From an uncultured Myxococcales bacterium (GTDB lineage: Bacteria; Myxococcota_A; UBA9042): a stretch of DNA of 64,000 bases. The stretch's first letter is position 1, and every line of letters starts with the position of its first letter. The stretch covers positions 1 to 64,000 of the forward strand of contig CAIMLR010000035.1 in NCBI GenBank assembly GCA_903842345.1, in the 5' to 3' direction. The position numbers and the translations under genes were made by a program. A model generated the notes under the pieces. It did not search any database. It was not told where the DNA came from and saw nothing but the letters and a program-made list of their open reading frames with translations. This document shows, one piece after another, positions 54,195 through 62,601 of this stretch.

Positions 54195-55421
54195 ATGGGA
54201 CCCAATAGCCCGCATTCAACGCGGCTGGTGATTGTGATGGTGGGCCTGCCGGCCCGCGGCAAGACGTACATCGCCCGCAAAGTGGCGCGGTTCCTGTCGT
54301 GGCTGGGCTACCGGGCGCGCGTGTTCAACATCGGCGACTACCGCCGCGCGCTGCTGGGCGCCAATCACCGCCACGATTTCTTTGACCCGGGGAACGCGGA
54401 AGGCAATCGCGCGCGCAGTGAAATGGCGGAAGCCGCGCTGGGCGACCTGCTCGCGTGGATGGATGCCGGCGGCGAGGTGGCGATCTACGACGCGACAAAC
54501 AGCACGCAGAAGCGCCGCGCCACCGTGCGTGCGCGCTGCGTGGCGGCGGGGCTGCAGGTCGTGTTCATCGAGTCGGCGTGCGAGGATCCGGCCATCATCG
54601 AGGCGAATATCCGCGAGACCAAGCTCACGTCGCCGGACTACGCCGGCATGGATCCGGAGGAGGCGGTCGCGGATTTCCGCGCGCGCATCGCCCACTACCA
54701 GAGCCGCTACGAGCCGCTGGCGGAGGCGGACGCGGAGGGGGCGAGCTACATCAAGCTGATCGACGTCGGTCGCGTCGTCGTCGTGCATCGGCTGGATGGC
54801 TATTTACCGGCGAAGCTGCTGTTTTACCTGTTGAACCTCCACGTCGTGCGCCGGCCGATCTACCTGACGCGCCACGGCGAATCGACGCTGAACGAGGAAG
54901 GTCGCATTGGCGGGGACGCGCCGCTCTCGCCCGCGGGCACGCAGTACGCGCAGGCGCTCGCGGCGTTCGTCGCGAAGCTGGAGCCGATGCCGGAGGTGTT
55001 TACCAGCACGCTCCAGCGCACGATGCAGACCGCGGCGCCGCTGCCTGTCGCGTCCACGCCGTGGCGCGCGCTGGATGAGATTGACGCCGGCATTTGCGAC
55101 GGCATGACGTACGCGGAAATCGCCGCGAAGATGCCGCAGGAATATGCGGCGCGGCAACGCGACAAACTGCGCTACCGGTACCCGCGCGGTGAGAGCTATC
55201 AGGACGTGATTGCCCGGCTGGAGCCGGTGATTATCGAGCTGGAGCGCCAACGGCTGCCGTTGATGGTGATTGCCCACCAGGCGGTGCTGCGGGCGCTGTA
55301 CGCGTATTTCATGGACAAGGCGCCGGAGGACGTGCTGCGGATGGAGATTCCGCTGCATACCGTCATCCAGCTCGCGCCGGGACCGTACGCGTTTGTGGAG
55401 ACGCGGCATCGGTTGGTGTGA
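54195..55421 (+). CDS. bifunctional 6-phosphofructo-2-kinase / fructose-2,6-bisphosphatase-like enzyme
   Basis: The protein has 408 residues with the fused layout of the eukaryotic enzyme that makes and breaks the regulator fructose 2,6-bisphosphate. The kinase half (about 8-215) has Walker A GLPARGKT (17-24), FNIGDYRRALLG, DFFDPGNAEGNRARSEMAE and IYDATNSTQKRR. The phosphatase half has LTRHGESTLNEEGRIGGDAPLSPAG with His227, EIDAGICDGMTYAEI, YPRGESYQDVIARLEPVI and IAHQAVLRAL. ATG 54195 was chosen because GAAGG lies six bases upstream. ATG 54189 abuts that site. The gene follows the DUF2723 gene closely. Bacterial examples are few, and the effector target is not known here. Confidence 0.85.
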   Translation: MGPNSPHSTRLVIVMVGLPARGKTYIARKVARFLSWLGYRARVFNIGDYRRALLGANHRHDFFDPGNAEGNRARSEMAEAALGDLLAWMDAGGEVAIYDATNSTQKRRATVRARCVAAGLQVVFIESACEDPAIIEANIRETKLTSPDYAGMDPEEAVADFRARIAHYQSRYEPLAEADAEGASYIKLIDVGRVVVVHRLDGYLPAKLLFYLLNLHVVRRPIYLTRHGESTLNEEGRIGGDAPLSPAGTQYAQALAAFVAKLEPMPEVFTSTLQRTMQTAAPLPVASTPWRALDEIDAGICDGMTYAEIAAKMPQEYAARQRDKLRYRYPRGESYQDVIARLEPVIIELERQRLPLMVIAHQAVLRALYAYFMDKAPEDVLRMEIPLHTVIQLAPGPYAFVETRHRLV

Positions 55422-55448
55422 ATCGGGGGCGTCTTGCCCGCGGCGCAA

Positions 55449-57854
55449 TCAGATGCACACGCCGGAGGTGCAGTTCTTGCCCGCGGCGCACTTGTTGCCG
55501 CAGTTGCCGCAGTTGTTGCTGTCGGTCTGCTTGTTGACTTCGCAGCCGTCGCCGACTTGGCCGTTGCAGTCGGCAAAGCCAACCGCGCAGATTGTACCGC
55601 AGGTGCTGTTGCTGCACACGGCCGTGCCATTGGCCGGGACAGCGCACACCTTGCCGCACTGGCCGCAATTCGCAGTCGAGTTGCTCGTGTTCACTTCGCA
55701 GCCGTTGGGGCTGTAGTTGTCGCAGTTCGCAAAGCCCAGGTTGCAGGACCCCAGGCTGCACGCGCCGCTGGAACAAGCCGGTTTGCCATTGGCGAAGGCC
55801 GGGCACACCTGCCCGCAGGCGGAGCAGTTTTGCGGGTCGGACGCGGAGTTGATTTCGCAGCCGTTGGCGCCGTTCTTGTCGCAATCGGAATATCCGGTTT
55901 GGCAGAGGAAGCCGCACGTTCCGCTGCTGCACGCCGCGGACCCGTTGGTGACGGTCGGGCAGACCTTGGAGCACGATCCGCAGTGGCTGGGGTCGCTCTG
56001 GGTGCTCGTCTCGCAGCCGTTGCCGCTATTGCCGTCGCAGTCCAGATAGCCGCTTGCGCACAGGCCGAGGCCGCACGTGCCAGCCGAGCAGACCGCGCTG
56101 CCGTTGGGTGGCAGGGGGCACGCCGTCTCGCAGTTGCCGCAGTGGGCGATATCCGTCTTGAAATCAACGCAGGCGCCGGCGCACAGCTGCTTTCCCTGGT
56201 TGCAGACGATTTCGCACGTGAACGCGGAGCAAACGGAAATTCCGCCAGCGGGCGCGCTGATGCACATCGTCCCGCAGGAGCCGCAGTTCTGGATGTCCTG
56301 GCTGATGTCGACCTCGCAGCCATCGGCCGCGGACATGTTGCAGTCGACAAAGCCGTTGCTGCAGGAACCGACCTTGCAGATCCCGGACGAACAGGCGCGC
56401 GTGCCGTTGGCGATGGGTGCGCAGCTCGCCCCGCATCCGCCGCAGTTGTCGGGATCGGCGGCGGTGGCGACTTCACAGCCGTCACTGCGCTTATCGCCGT
56501 TGCAGTCATTCCAGCCCGTGTTGCAAGGGCTCGTGCAGACGCCGGCGGTGCAGGTCGTCGATGCGACGCCAGTGGTGGAGCAGGCTGACCCGCAGCTGCC
56601 GCAATGCGTGGGGTCGTCGGACGTGTCGATTTCACAGCCGTTTGCCGGCGCACCATCGCAGTCGGCGAACGTCCCGGCGCACGTGCAGGTGTAGCTGCCG
56701 ATGGAATTCCCGCAGTCCATGTGCGGCGCGCAAGGGTTTGTCGCGCACTCGTCGACGTCGCTGCAGGTGAAGCCGGTGCCCGCGTAGCCCGTGTTGCAGA
56801 TGCACTGCGTGGCCAAGGCCCCGGGCGCGCATTGGGCGTTGCTGTCGCACGTCGCGCCGGGCTTGCACAGGCCGCCGCTGCACGCATCGCCCTGGGTGCA
56901 GCCGTTCTGGTCGTCGCACGGCAGCGCGTTGGGCGTGAAGCTGCAGCCCGCGACGACGTCGCACGCGTCATCCGTGCAGGCGTTGCCGTCGTTGCACGCA
57001 ATGGCCGGACCCGCCACGCAGCTGCCAGCGGCGCACACGTCGCCGCCGGTGCACACGCTGCCGTCGCTGCAGCTCGCGGCGTTGTCGACCTTCTGGCAGC
57101 CGACAAGCGGATCGCAGACGTCGTCCGTGCACGCGTTGCCGTCGGCGCAGTTCTTGGCCGCGCCGGGCTTGCACGCGCCGTTCTGGCAGGCGTCGTCGAC
57201 CGTGCAAACGTTGTCGTCCGAGCACGCCGCGGTGGCAGCTTTGTGCGTGCAGCCGGTGACGGCGTCGCAATCGTCCAGCGTGCACGGGTTGCCGTCGTCA
57301 CACGGCTGCACGCTGCCGGGGATGCAGTCGCCCGCGTTGCATACGTCGCCCACGGTGCACACGCTGCCGTCCGAGCACGGCGCGCTGCCCTGCATATTGA
57401 CGCAGCCGCTGGCCTGCACGCACGCGTCCGCGGTGCACGGGTTGCCGTCGTCGCAGAGAAGCACGGCGCCCAGACATTGGCCTTCCTTGCACGCGTCGTT
57501 TGTCGTGCAGCTGTCGCCGTCGGTGCAGGTGACCTCGTTGGCGAGCAGCGCGATGCCGCAGGCGCCGTTTGTGCACGTCGCGGCCTGACAGGGCGTGTTG
57601 GCCTGCGGGCAGTCAACCGCCGCTTCGCACCCGCCGGCGTCCTTGGCCACGTCGGTGTCCTGCACGACCGTATCCTGCTGCAGTCCCTCCGTGGCCACAG
57701 CGACGTCGTGCGCGCCGAGATCCGTCGGTTCCACATCCCCCTGCGCCAAATCCTCGACAACAGACGCATCGTCGCCACCCGCGGCCGTTCCACAGGCGCT
57801 CAGCGCCACCAGCAACAACACAGTGATCCGAACAGTCAACAGGCTCGTTTTCAT
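55449..57854 (-). CDS. giant Cys-rich lipoprotein with EGF domain
   Basis: The protein has 801 residues with signal sequence and lipobox LSAC. After a 60-residue acidic linker come three zones. About residues 75-330 hold CDDGNPCT / CSDGSVCT units, a known bacterial Cys-rich repeat. A calcium-binding EGF module follows (DVDECATNPCAPHMDCGNSIGSYTCTC). About 390-801 hold repeats of the form CNxGxxDCNxxxxDGCEVxxxxDxxNCGxCGxxC. With well over 100 cysteines it is surely secreted and disulfide-bonded. It is likely a surface adhesin or matrix protein. The start has a GGGAGGG ribosome site. It ends convergent with the PFKFB-like gene. Confidence 0.85.
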   Translation of the reverse strand: MKTSLLTVRITVLLLVALSACGTAAGGDDASVVEDLAQGDVEPTDLGAHDVAVATEGLQQDTVVQDTDVAKDAGGCEAAVDCPQANTPCQAATCTNGACGIALLANEVTCTDGDSCTTNDACKEGQCLGAVLLCDDGNPCTADACVQASGCVNMQGSAPCSDGSVCTVGDVCNAGDCIPGSVQPCDDGNPCTLDDCDAVTGCTHKAATAACSDDNVCTVDDACQNGACKPGAAKNCADGNACTDDVCDPLVGCQKVDNAASCSDGSVCTGGDVCAAGSCVAGPAIACNDGNACTDDACDVVAGCSFTPNALPCDDQNGCTQGDACSGGLCKPGATCDSNAQCAPGALATQCICNTGYAGTGFTCSDVDECATNPCAPHMDCGNSIGSYTCTCAGTFADCDGAPANGCEIDTSDDPTHCGSCGSACSTTGVASTTCTAGVCTSPCNTGWNDCNGDKRSDGCEVATAADPDNCGGCGASCAPIANGTRACSSGICKVGSCSNGFVDCNMSAADGCEVDISQDIQNCGSCGTMCISAPAGGISVCSAFTCEIVCNQGKQLCAGACVDFKTDIAHCGNCETACPLPPNGSAVCSAGTCGLGLCASGYLDCDGNSGNGCETSTQSDPSHCGSCSKVCPTVTNGSAACSSGTCGFLCQTGYSDCDKNGANGCEINSASDPQNCSACGQVCPAFANGKPACSSGACSLGSCNLGFANCDNYSPNGCEVNTSNSTANCGQCGKVCAVPANGTAVCSNSTCGTICAVGFADCNGQVGDGCEVNKQTDSNNCGNCGNKCAAGKNCTSGVCI

Positions 57855-58267
57855 ATTCCCTCCCCCAGGCTGGAATCAGCTTGGAGTCGTGGCGGCGGCG
57901 TGTCAATGGAGCGTCAGCGCGCGTGATTGCGGGCTGGAACGGCGTCTGAGGCCCGATTTGCGTTGTCCCGACCGCATTCTTCCACGGCGAATCGGCCGCG
58001 CGACGGACACGGACAACGACGACGCCGGACGAAACGTCGCCAGCAGGCGCAATCACCGCGCGCCGTGACACTTCCGTGATGGAGCCAGGGAATCGGCAAA
58101 CGCGCGCCAGCGCCGGAATCGCCAAGGCTTCCCAAACGCTCGGTCGCGCGGCGTCCACAGCAAGCGCGACGAACGCGTGACGAAACGGCCGCGCAGGAGA
58201 TAACGCATCGCGTCGTTTTGCGTCACAATCGCAAGACCACGGGCCAAGGACTGCCCCGGAGCACGCC
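57855..58267. other. divergent intergenic region upstream of the acyl-CoA synthetase
   Basis: This 413-bp region separates the Cys-rich lipoprotein and the synthetase genes and must hold both promoters. It is G/C-rich and no gene is convincing. The clearest element is the inverted repeat TTGCG-N7-CGCAA at 58218-58234, 34 bases before the synthetase ATG, a possible operator. Confidence 0.5.
58218..58234. promoter_or_regulatory. palindrome TTGCG-N7-CGCAA
   Basis: Perfect 5+5 inverted repeat with a 7-base centre (TCACAAT) in front of the acyl-CoA synthetase gene. Spacing fits a dimeric regulator over one helical turn. Confidence 0.35.
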
Positions 58268-60385
58268 ATGGCCGCCGCGACCCTCGATTCCATCCTCGCC
58301 CCGCGCACGGTCGCCGTTATCGGTGCCTCACGGCGGCGCGGCACCATTGGCGGGGAACTGCTGCACAACCTGCTGGCGCGGGGTTTTGCCGGCGCGATCT
58401 ATCCGGTCAACCCGGCGGTCCACGCGGTGCAAGGCGTGCGCGCCTGGCCGTCGATTGAGGCGGTGCCCGATGACATCGACCTCGCGGTGCTCGCCGTGCC
58501 AGCGGCCAACGTGCTGGCTGAGGTGGAAGCGTGCGGGCGCAAGGGCGTGCGCGGACTCGTCGTGATCACCGCGGGTTTTGGCGAACTGGGCGCTGCGGGC
58601 AAGGCCATGCAGGACGAGCTGGTGCGGCTGGTCAACCACTACGACATGCGGATGGTCGGACCGAACTGCCTCGGCGTCCAAAACCGCGATCCGGAAGTCT
58701 GCCTGAACGCGACGTTCTCCCCCGCGTGGCCAGCGTACGGCGGCGTGTCGATTGCCAGTCAGTCGGGCGCGCTGGGTCAGGCCATTTTGGAACACGCGCG
58801 GGAGCTGGGCTTGGGCGTGCGGCACTTTGTCAGCATGGGCAACAAGGCGGACGTCTCGGGCAATGACCTGCTGGAGTATTGGGCGACGGACGCCAAGACC
58901 CGCGTCATCCTGCTCTACCTGGAGTCCTTCGGCGACGCGAAGCACTTCCACGAGGTCGCGCGACGGGTGACCCGGCAGAAGCCGATCCTGATGGTGAAGT
59001 CCGGTCGCAGCGAGGCGGGTGCGCATGCCGCGTCGTCACACACGGGCGCGCTGGCGGGCCTGGACGTGGCGGCGGACGCGCTGCTGGGCCAATCGGGCGT
59101 CCTGCGCGCCGATACGCTGGAGGAGTTGTTTGACCTGGCGATGCTGTTGGCCAACCAGCCGGTGCCGCGCGGTCGGCGCGTGGCGATTGTCACCAACGCC
59201 GGGGGTCCTGGCATCATGGCGACCGACGCGTGCGTGGCCCAGGGCCTGAACTTGCCGCCTCTCTCCGCTCACACGGAAGCGGCGCTCCGGGCGTTCCTGC
59301 CGCCAGAAGCCTCCGTGCGCAACCCGGTCGACATGATTGCCAGCGCCAGCGCGGAAGGGTATCGCAACGCGGTGCAACTGCTGTGCGCCGATCCGGCTTT
59401 TGACGCGGTCCTGGCGATCTTCGTGCCGCCGATCGTCACGGACGCTGCGGACGTGGCCGCGGCGATTCGCCTGGGCGCCCAGGGCGCGGAGAAGCCGGTC
59501 GTGACCTGCTTTCTGGGCAAGCACGGGATGACGGAAGCGCTGTCCTCCTTGCGCGAAGGCCATTTGCCGTCCTACGCATTTCCGGAGTCGGCGGCGATCG
59601 CGCTGTCGCGGGCGGCGCGGTACGGCGACTGGCTGCGGCGGCCCAACGGCGTGCCGTTCGCGCTGGCCAACCATCAACTCGATGCGGTGCGCGACGTGCT
59701 GGCGCACGTGCCGGCAGGCGAGTGGCTCAAACCGGCGCAAGTGCGGCAGGTGCTGCAGGCGATCGGCATTCACGTGCTGCCAGAGACGGTCGTGCCGGGG
59801 CGCGACGCGACGCCCGACGAACTGGCGGCGGCGGCACAGAAGCTGGGCATGCCCGTGGCGCTCAAGGTCCAAAGCGCGGCCATCCTGCACAAGACGGACG
59901 TGGGCGGCGTGGCGCTGGGGCTGGCGGACGGCGAGGCGGTGCGGGACGCGCTCGCGACGATGCGCGCGCAACTGGCGGAGCATGGGCTGCTCGACAAGGT
60001 CGAAGGCTGGCACTTGCAGCAGATGGCGCCGAAAGGCATCGAGTGCTTCGCCGGGTTGACGACCGACCCTGTGTTTGGACCGCTCGTGGCTTTTGGCTTG
60101 GGTGGCGTCGCGGTGGAAGTGTGGCGCGATGTGGCGTTTCGCGTCGCGCCGCTGGATGACGTCGATGCCGCAGCGTTGATCGAGTCGATCCGCGGCGTGA
60201 AGATCCTGGATGGCTGGCGCGGCGCCCCGGCGGCGGATCGGCTGGCGTTGCGCGATGCCCTGCAGCGGCTGGCGCGGCTGGGCGCGGAGGTTCCGCAGAT
60301 CGCGGAGGTCGACTTGAATCCGCTGCTGGCCCTGGCGCCCGGTCAAGGCGTCGCGGCCGTGGATGCGCGCATTCGCAAGGCCTGA
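58268..60385 (+). CDS. ADP-forming acyl-CoA (acetate-CoA) synthetase, alpha-beta fusion
   Basis: The protein has 705 residues. It converts acyl-CoA, ADP and phosphate to acid, CoA and ATP, or the reverse. The CoA-binding Rossmann domain leads (VAVIGASRRRGTIGGELLHNLL), followed by MVGPNCLGV, SIASQSGALG and the phosphorylated His258 in SSHTGALAG. The ATP-grasp beta part follows from about residue 480, with PVALKVQSAAILHKTDVGGVALG and EVDLNPLLAL. No acetyltransferase domain is attached, so this is the 700-residue type. In anaerobic or energy-poor growth it can gain ATP from acetyl-CoA. CGGAG lies upstream of the ATG. Confidence 0.9.
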   Translation: MAAATLDSILAPRTVAVIGASRRRGTIGGELLHNLLARGFAGAIYPVNPAVHAVQGVRAWPSIEAVPDDIDLAVLAVPAANVLAEVEACGRKGVRGLVVITAGFGELGAAGKAMQDELVRLVNHYDMRMVGPNCLGVQNRDPEVCLNATFSPAWPAYGGVSIASQSGALGQAILEHARELGLGVRHFVSMGNKADVSGNDLLEYWATDAKTRVILLYLESFGDAKHFHEVARRVTRQKPILMVKSGRSEAGAHAASSHTGALAGLDVAADALLGQSGVLRADTLEELFDLAMLLANQPVPRGRRVAIVTNAGGPGIMATDACVAQGLNLPPLSAHTEAALRAFLPPEASVRNPVDMIASASAEGYRNAVQLLCADPAFDAVLAIFVPPIVTDAADVAAAIRLGAQGAEKPVVTCFLGKHGMTEALSSLREGHLPSYAFPESAAIALSRAARYGDWLRRPNGVPFALANHQLDAVRDVLAHVPAGEWLKPAQVRQVLQAIGIHVLPETVVPGRDATPDELAAAAQKLGMPVALKVQSAAILHKTDVGGVALGLADGEAVRDALATMRAQLAEHGLLDKVEGWHLQQMAPKGIECFAGLTTDPVFGPLVAFGLGGVAVEVWRDVAFRVAPLDDVDAAALIESIRGVKILDGWRGAPAADRLALRDALQRLARLGAEVPQIAEVDLNPLLALAPGQGVAAVDARIRKA

Positions 60386-60405
60386 ACGCGGCTACGCGGC
60401 CACGC

Positions 60406-61167
60406 TCAAGGTCCGTTCCCGCTGCAAATCCCTGCAACCTTGCCCACCTGCGCGGCGACCTGCGGATTGCCCAGGTACGGCGCGACAATCGCCACCAAGG
60501 CCGCCACGTCGCCCGTCGCCAGCGCGCAGAAGGAATCATCCGGCGCCGTGTAGCACGTCGTGTGGGACGCATACGCTTGGGCGGACAGCGCGTCGCACGA
60601 CGTAGCCGGTTGCGCGAGTTGCACCGCGAGTTCGCGTTGCAGGCAGGCGCGGACGCTCTGGAGCCAGTGTTGGCCGGCGGGCGAGAAATCGGCGCGATGC
60701 TGCAAGAAGACGTAGCAGAGCGGCTCGCCAAACGCGAGCGCGTAGCCCTCCGCGCCGCACGGATCGGCGACTTCCAGGCAGCCCCGGTAGAAGCTGCACG
60801 TGTCGCCAACCGGTGAGGTGCACGCACTGGCGCTGCTGTAGGTCGGTCCAGCGACGCACGGACCGGCGAGCGCCGGGCTGTAGAGCGTCAAGCAGCCAAG
60901 CGCGGCGTCACAGGTGGCCCGATCCGCGGCCGACAGGCGGGCGATGCATGCTGCGCGCGCGGCCAGCGCGTCGGCGGCACTGCAGTAGGTCGCGGCAAGC
61001 TCGGCGGCACACGGTCCAAGCGGCGCGGATGAAGTGGGGACGAGGATGACCGCGGCGTCCGCAGCGCCCACGGGGACGGCCGGCGCGGTGGATGCGCATG
61101 CAACAGCGCCGGCAACGAGCAAAGCGGCGGCCAGATGCGTTGCACGCCGGGAATGGGCTCGGGCCAT
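60406..61167 (-). CDS. secreted Cys-rich lipoprotein with stanniocalcin-like domain
   Basis: The protein has 253 residues. ATG 61167 starts a signal sequence with lipobox AVAC. Residues about 120-250 have 10 or more cysteines in this order: CSFYRGCLE, DPCGAEGYALAFGEPLCYVFL, FSPAGQHWLQSVRACLQ, SCDALSAQAYASHTTCY, FCALA. The spacing, FL-(x)n-F-x-x-x-G-Q-x-(W/F) then xxxC, and the later CY pair resemble the animal hormone stanniocalcin and its fungal and protist relatives. It is probably a disulfide-rich extracellular protein. The similarity is by eye only. It is convergent with the synthetase gene. Confidence 0.6.
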   Translation of the reverse strand: MARAHSRRATHLAAALLVAGAVACASTAPAVPVGAADAAVILVPTSSAPLGPCAAELAATYCSAADALAARAACIARLSAADRATCDAALGCLTLYSPALAGPCVAGPTYSSASACTSPVGDTCSFYRGCLEVADPCGAEGYALAFGEPLCYVFLQHRADFSPAGQHWLQSVRACLQRELAVQLAQPATSCDALSAQAYASHTTCYTAPDDSFCALATGDVAALVAIVAPYLGNPQVAAQVGKVAGICSGNGP

Positions 61168-61312
61168 GACTGCCTGCGATTGGGTTGATCGGTGGAGGAC
61201 CGGCACGGCCAGCAGCCCGCGACGGCCCGGCAGTGTGCGAGGGGCGTCTGGACGCGTCAAGCCCGCCGGGGACGCGCGCGCGGCGCATGGCCAGCCTGCC
61301 GGCGATGTCCGC

Positions 61313-61804
61313 TCAAATGCGCGCCAGAATGACCACGTGGTTCTTGCCGTACTTGCGCGCGCACTTGGGGCAGGTCGGGTAGTAGAAATAGACCTGCTGG
61401 ACCTTCTTGCCCTTGGCCGCCGCATCGGCCAACGTCTCCTTCACCCAGCCGCCGATCTTCCCGTACGGTCCCTCAAAGACCTTGGAGAGGAAAGTGCCGG
61501 AGAGCGTCGCCATGCGCGCGCCGGGAACCGCCTTGGCCACTTCAATGAACACGTCCGCTCCCCAAGCCGAGTTCTCGTCCGCGAGTACGATGCCGTCGGC
61601 CAGCTTGGCGCCGGATGCCTCGATCCGTTTCATGTTGCGCGTCATCACCGCGCCGAAGTTCAACGGCATGTGCAGGATGCTGCGCACCCGATCCTGCACG
61701 AATCGCTTGCCGTCCCAGACAATCTCGCGATCCCGCCACGGCTCGGGGTTGAAGGGCGGGCAGCATTGAGCTTCTGCGTTGTGTTCGGTCACGGGGAACC
61801 TCAT
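61313..61804 (-). CDS. conserved Cys-pair protein
   Basis: The protein has 163 residues with start ATG 61804. Notable motifs are QCCPPFNPEPW at residues 13-23, HMPLNFGAVMTRNMKRIEASG, DENSAWGADVFIEVAKAVPGA, LSGTFLSKVFEGPYGKIGGW and, at the end, YPTCPKCARKYGKNHVVILA. The paired cysteines at both ends look like a metal or redox site. Related proteins are, to memory, widespread and often labelled 'hydrolase' without evidence. The reaction is unknown. The frame extends upstream to 62134 but overlaps another gene there, so the internal Met is preferred. Confidence 0.6.
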   Translation of the reverse strand: MRFPVTEHNAEAQCCPPFNPEPWRDREIVWDGKRFVQDRVRSILHMPLNFGAVMTRNMKRIEASGAKLADGIVLADENSAWGADVFIEVAKAVPGARMATLSGTFLSKVFEGPYGKIGGWVKETLADAAAKGKKVQQVYFYYPTCPKCARKYGKNHVVILARI

Positions 61805-61914
61805 TTGACGTGAAGCGGCGACCGCGGCTCGACCACCAAGCCGTGGCGCGCCGCGCCGCGAACGCGTCCATGGTAGGTGCGGAAATGCGGGACGCCAGTG
61901 GCCGGTCCAAGCGC

Positions 61915-62574
61915 TCAGTACCCGTCCGGCGACACGTGCATCAGGTCCTTCATTGTGTCGGTACGCTCGCCGCCCCAATGCCAGCCCAGCACGCGCCGAA
62001 ACGCCGCGACGATGGCACCATCGGGCGTCAGGCTCACCGCCGGGAGACTCCCGGGGCGCCAGAAACCGCCCAAGCGTCGCCGACAGGTGCCCAGCTCCAT
62101 TTCCGTCCGGGGCGCGGGCGTGTTCCGCTGGCAATGGTGGTACAGGCCATTGGCGTTTGGGTTGATGTCGAGCGCCTCGCCAAAAGCGTGCCAGCCAAAT
62201 TGCGTGCGCTTGCCACGGACGACCGGTCCGCCCGACCGCCCGACGCGATAGCCGACGAGGGTCTCAATCCGTGCGCCCGCTTTGGCCGCCGCGTGGAGCG
62301 CTTCCTCGATGCGTGGCGCGAAGGCGCGGCAGACGAGGACGGGCGGCATCCCCGAGACCGCCACTCGCGCCTGATCCTCGCGGCAGAGCGTGCAGCCGGT
62401 GACGGACCAGTCCGGCGCCTTCTCCCCCGGCGTCACCTGCGCGTACGGCTTGCTGACGTGCCGATGCGCCACCGCGCGGCGCGCGACGACGCTCCAAGTC
62501 CACGTGTCGTACGTGCACATCGACGGCGATGGCGTTGCCAGCAAGGCGAGAAACAGCGCGAGCAAGTGGTGCAT
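61915..62574 (-). CDS. extensin-like / D-Ala-D-Ala carboxypeptidase-fold protein
   Basis: The protein has 219 residues with a signal peptide (about 1-19). The C-terminal domain shows QFGWHAFGEALDINPNANG and, at the end, WHWGGERTDTMKDLMHVSP. These are the H-x-x-G-x-A-x-D and W-G-G/H patterns of the extensin-like (DUF1704/M15-related) zinc peptidase group, with His, Asp and His ligands. The middle has cysteines in SVTGCTLCREDQ. It may cut peptidoglycan cross-links. It lies 28 bases after dnaB on the same strand (downstream). Confidence 0.72.
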   Translation of the reverse strand: MHHLLALFLALLATPSPSMCTYDTWTWSVVARRAVAHRHVSKPYAQVTPGEKAPDWSVTGCTLCREDQARVAVSGMPPVLVCRAFAPRIEEALHAAAKAGARIETLVGYRVGRSGGPVVRGKRTQFGWHAFGEALDINPNANGLYHHCQRNTPAPRTEMELGTCRRRLGGFWRPGSLPAVSLTPDGAIVAAFRRVLGWHWGGERTDTMKDLMHVSPDGY

Positions 62575-62601
62575 CGGCCACCCTGCAGTGAATGACGTGG
62601 C

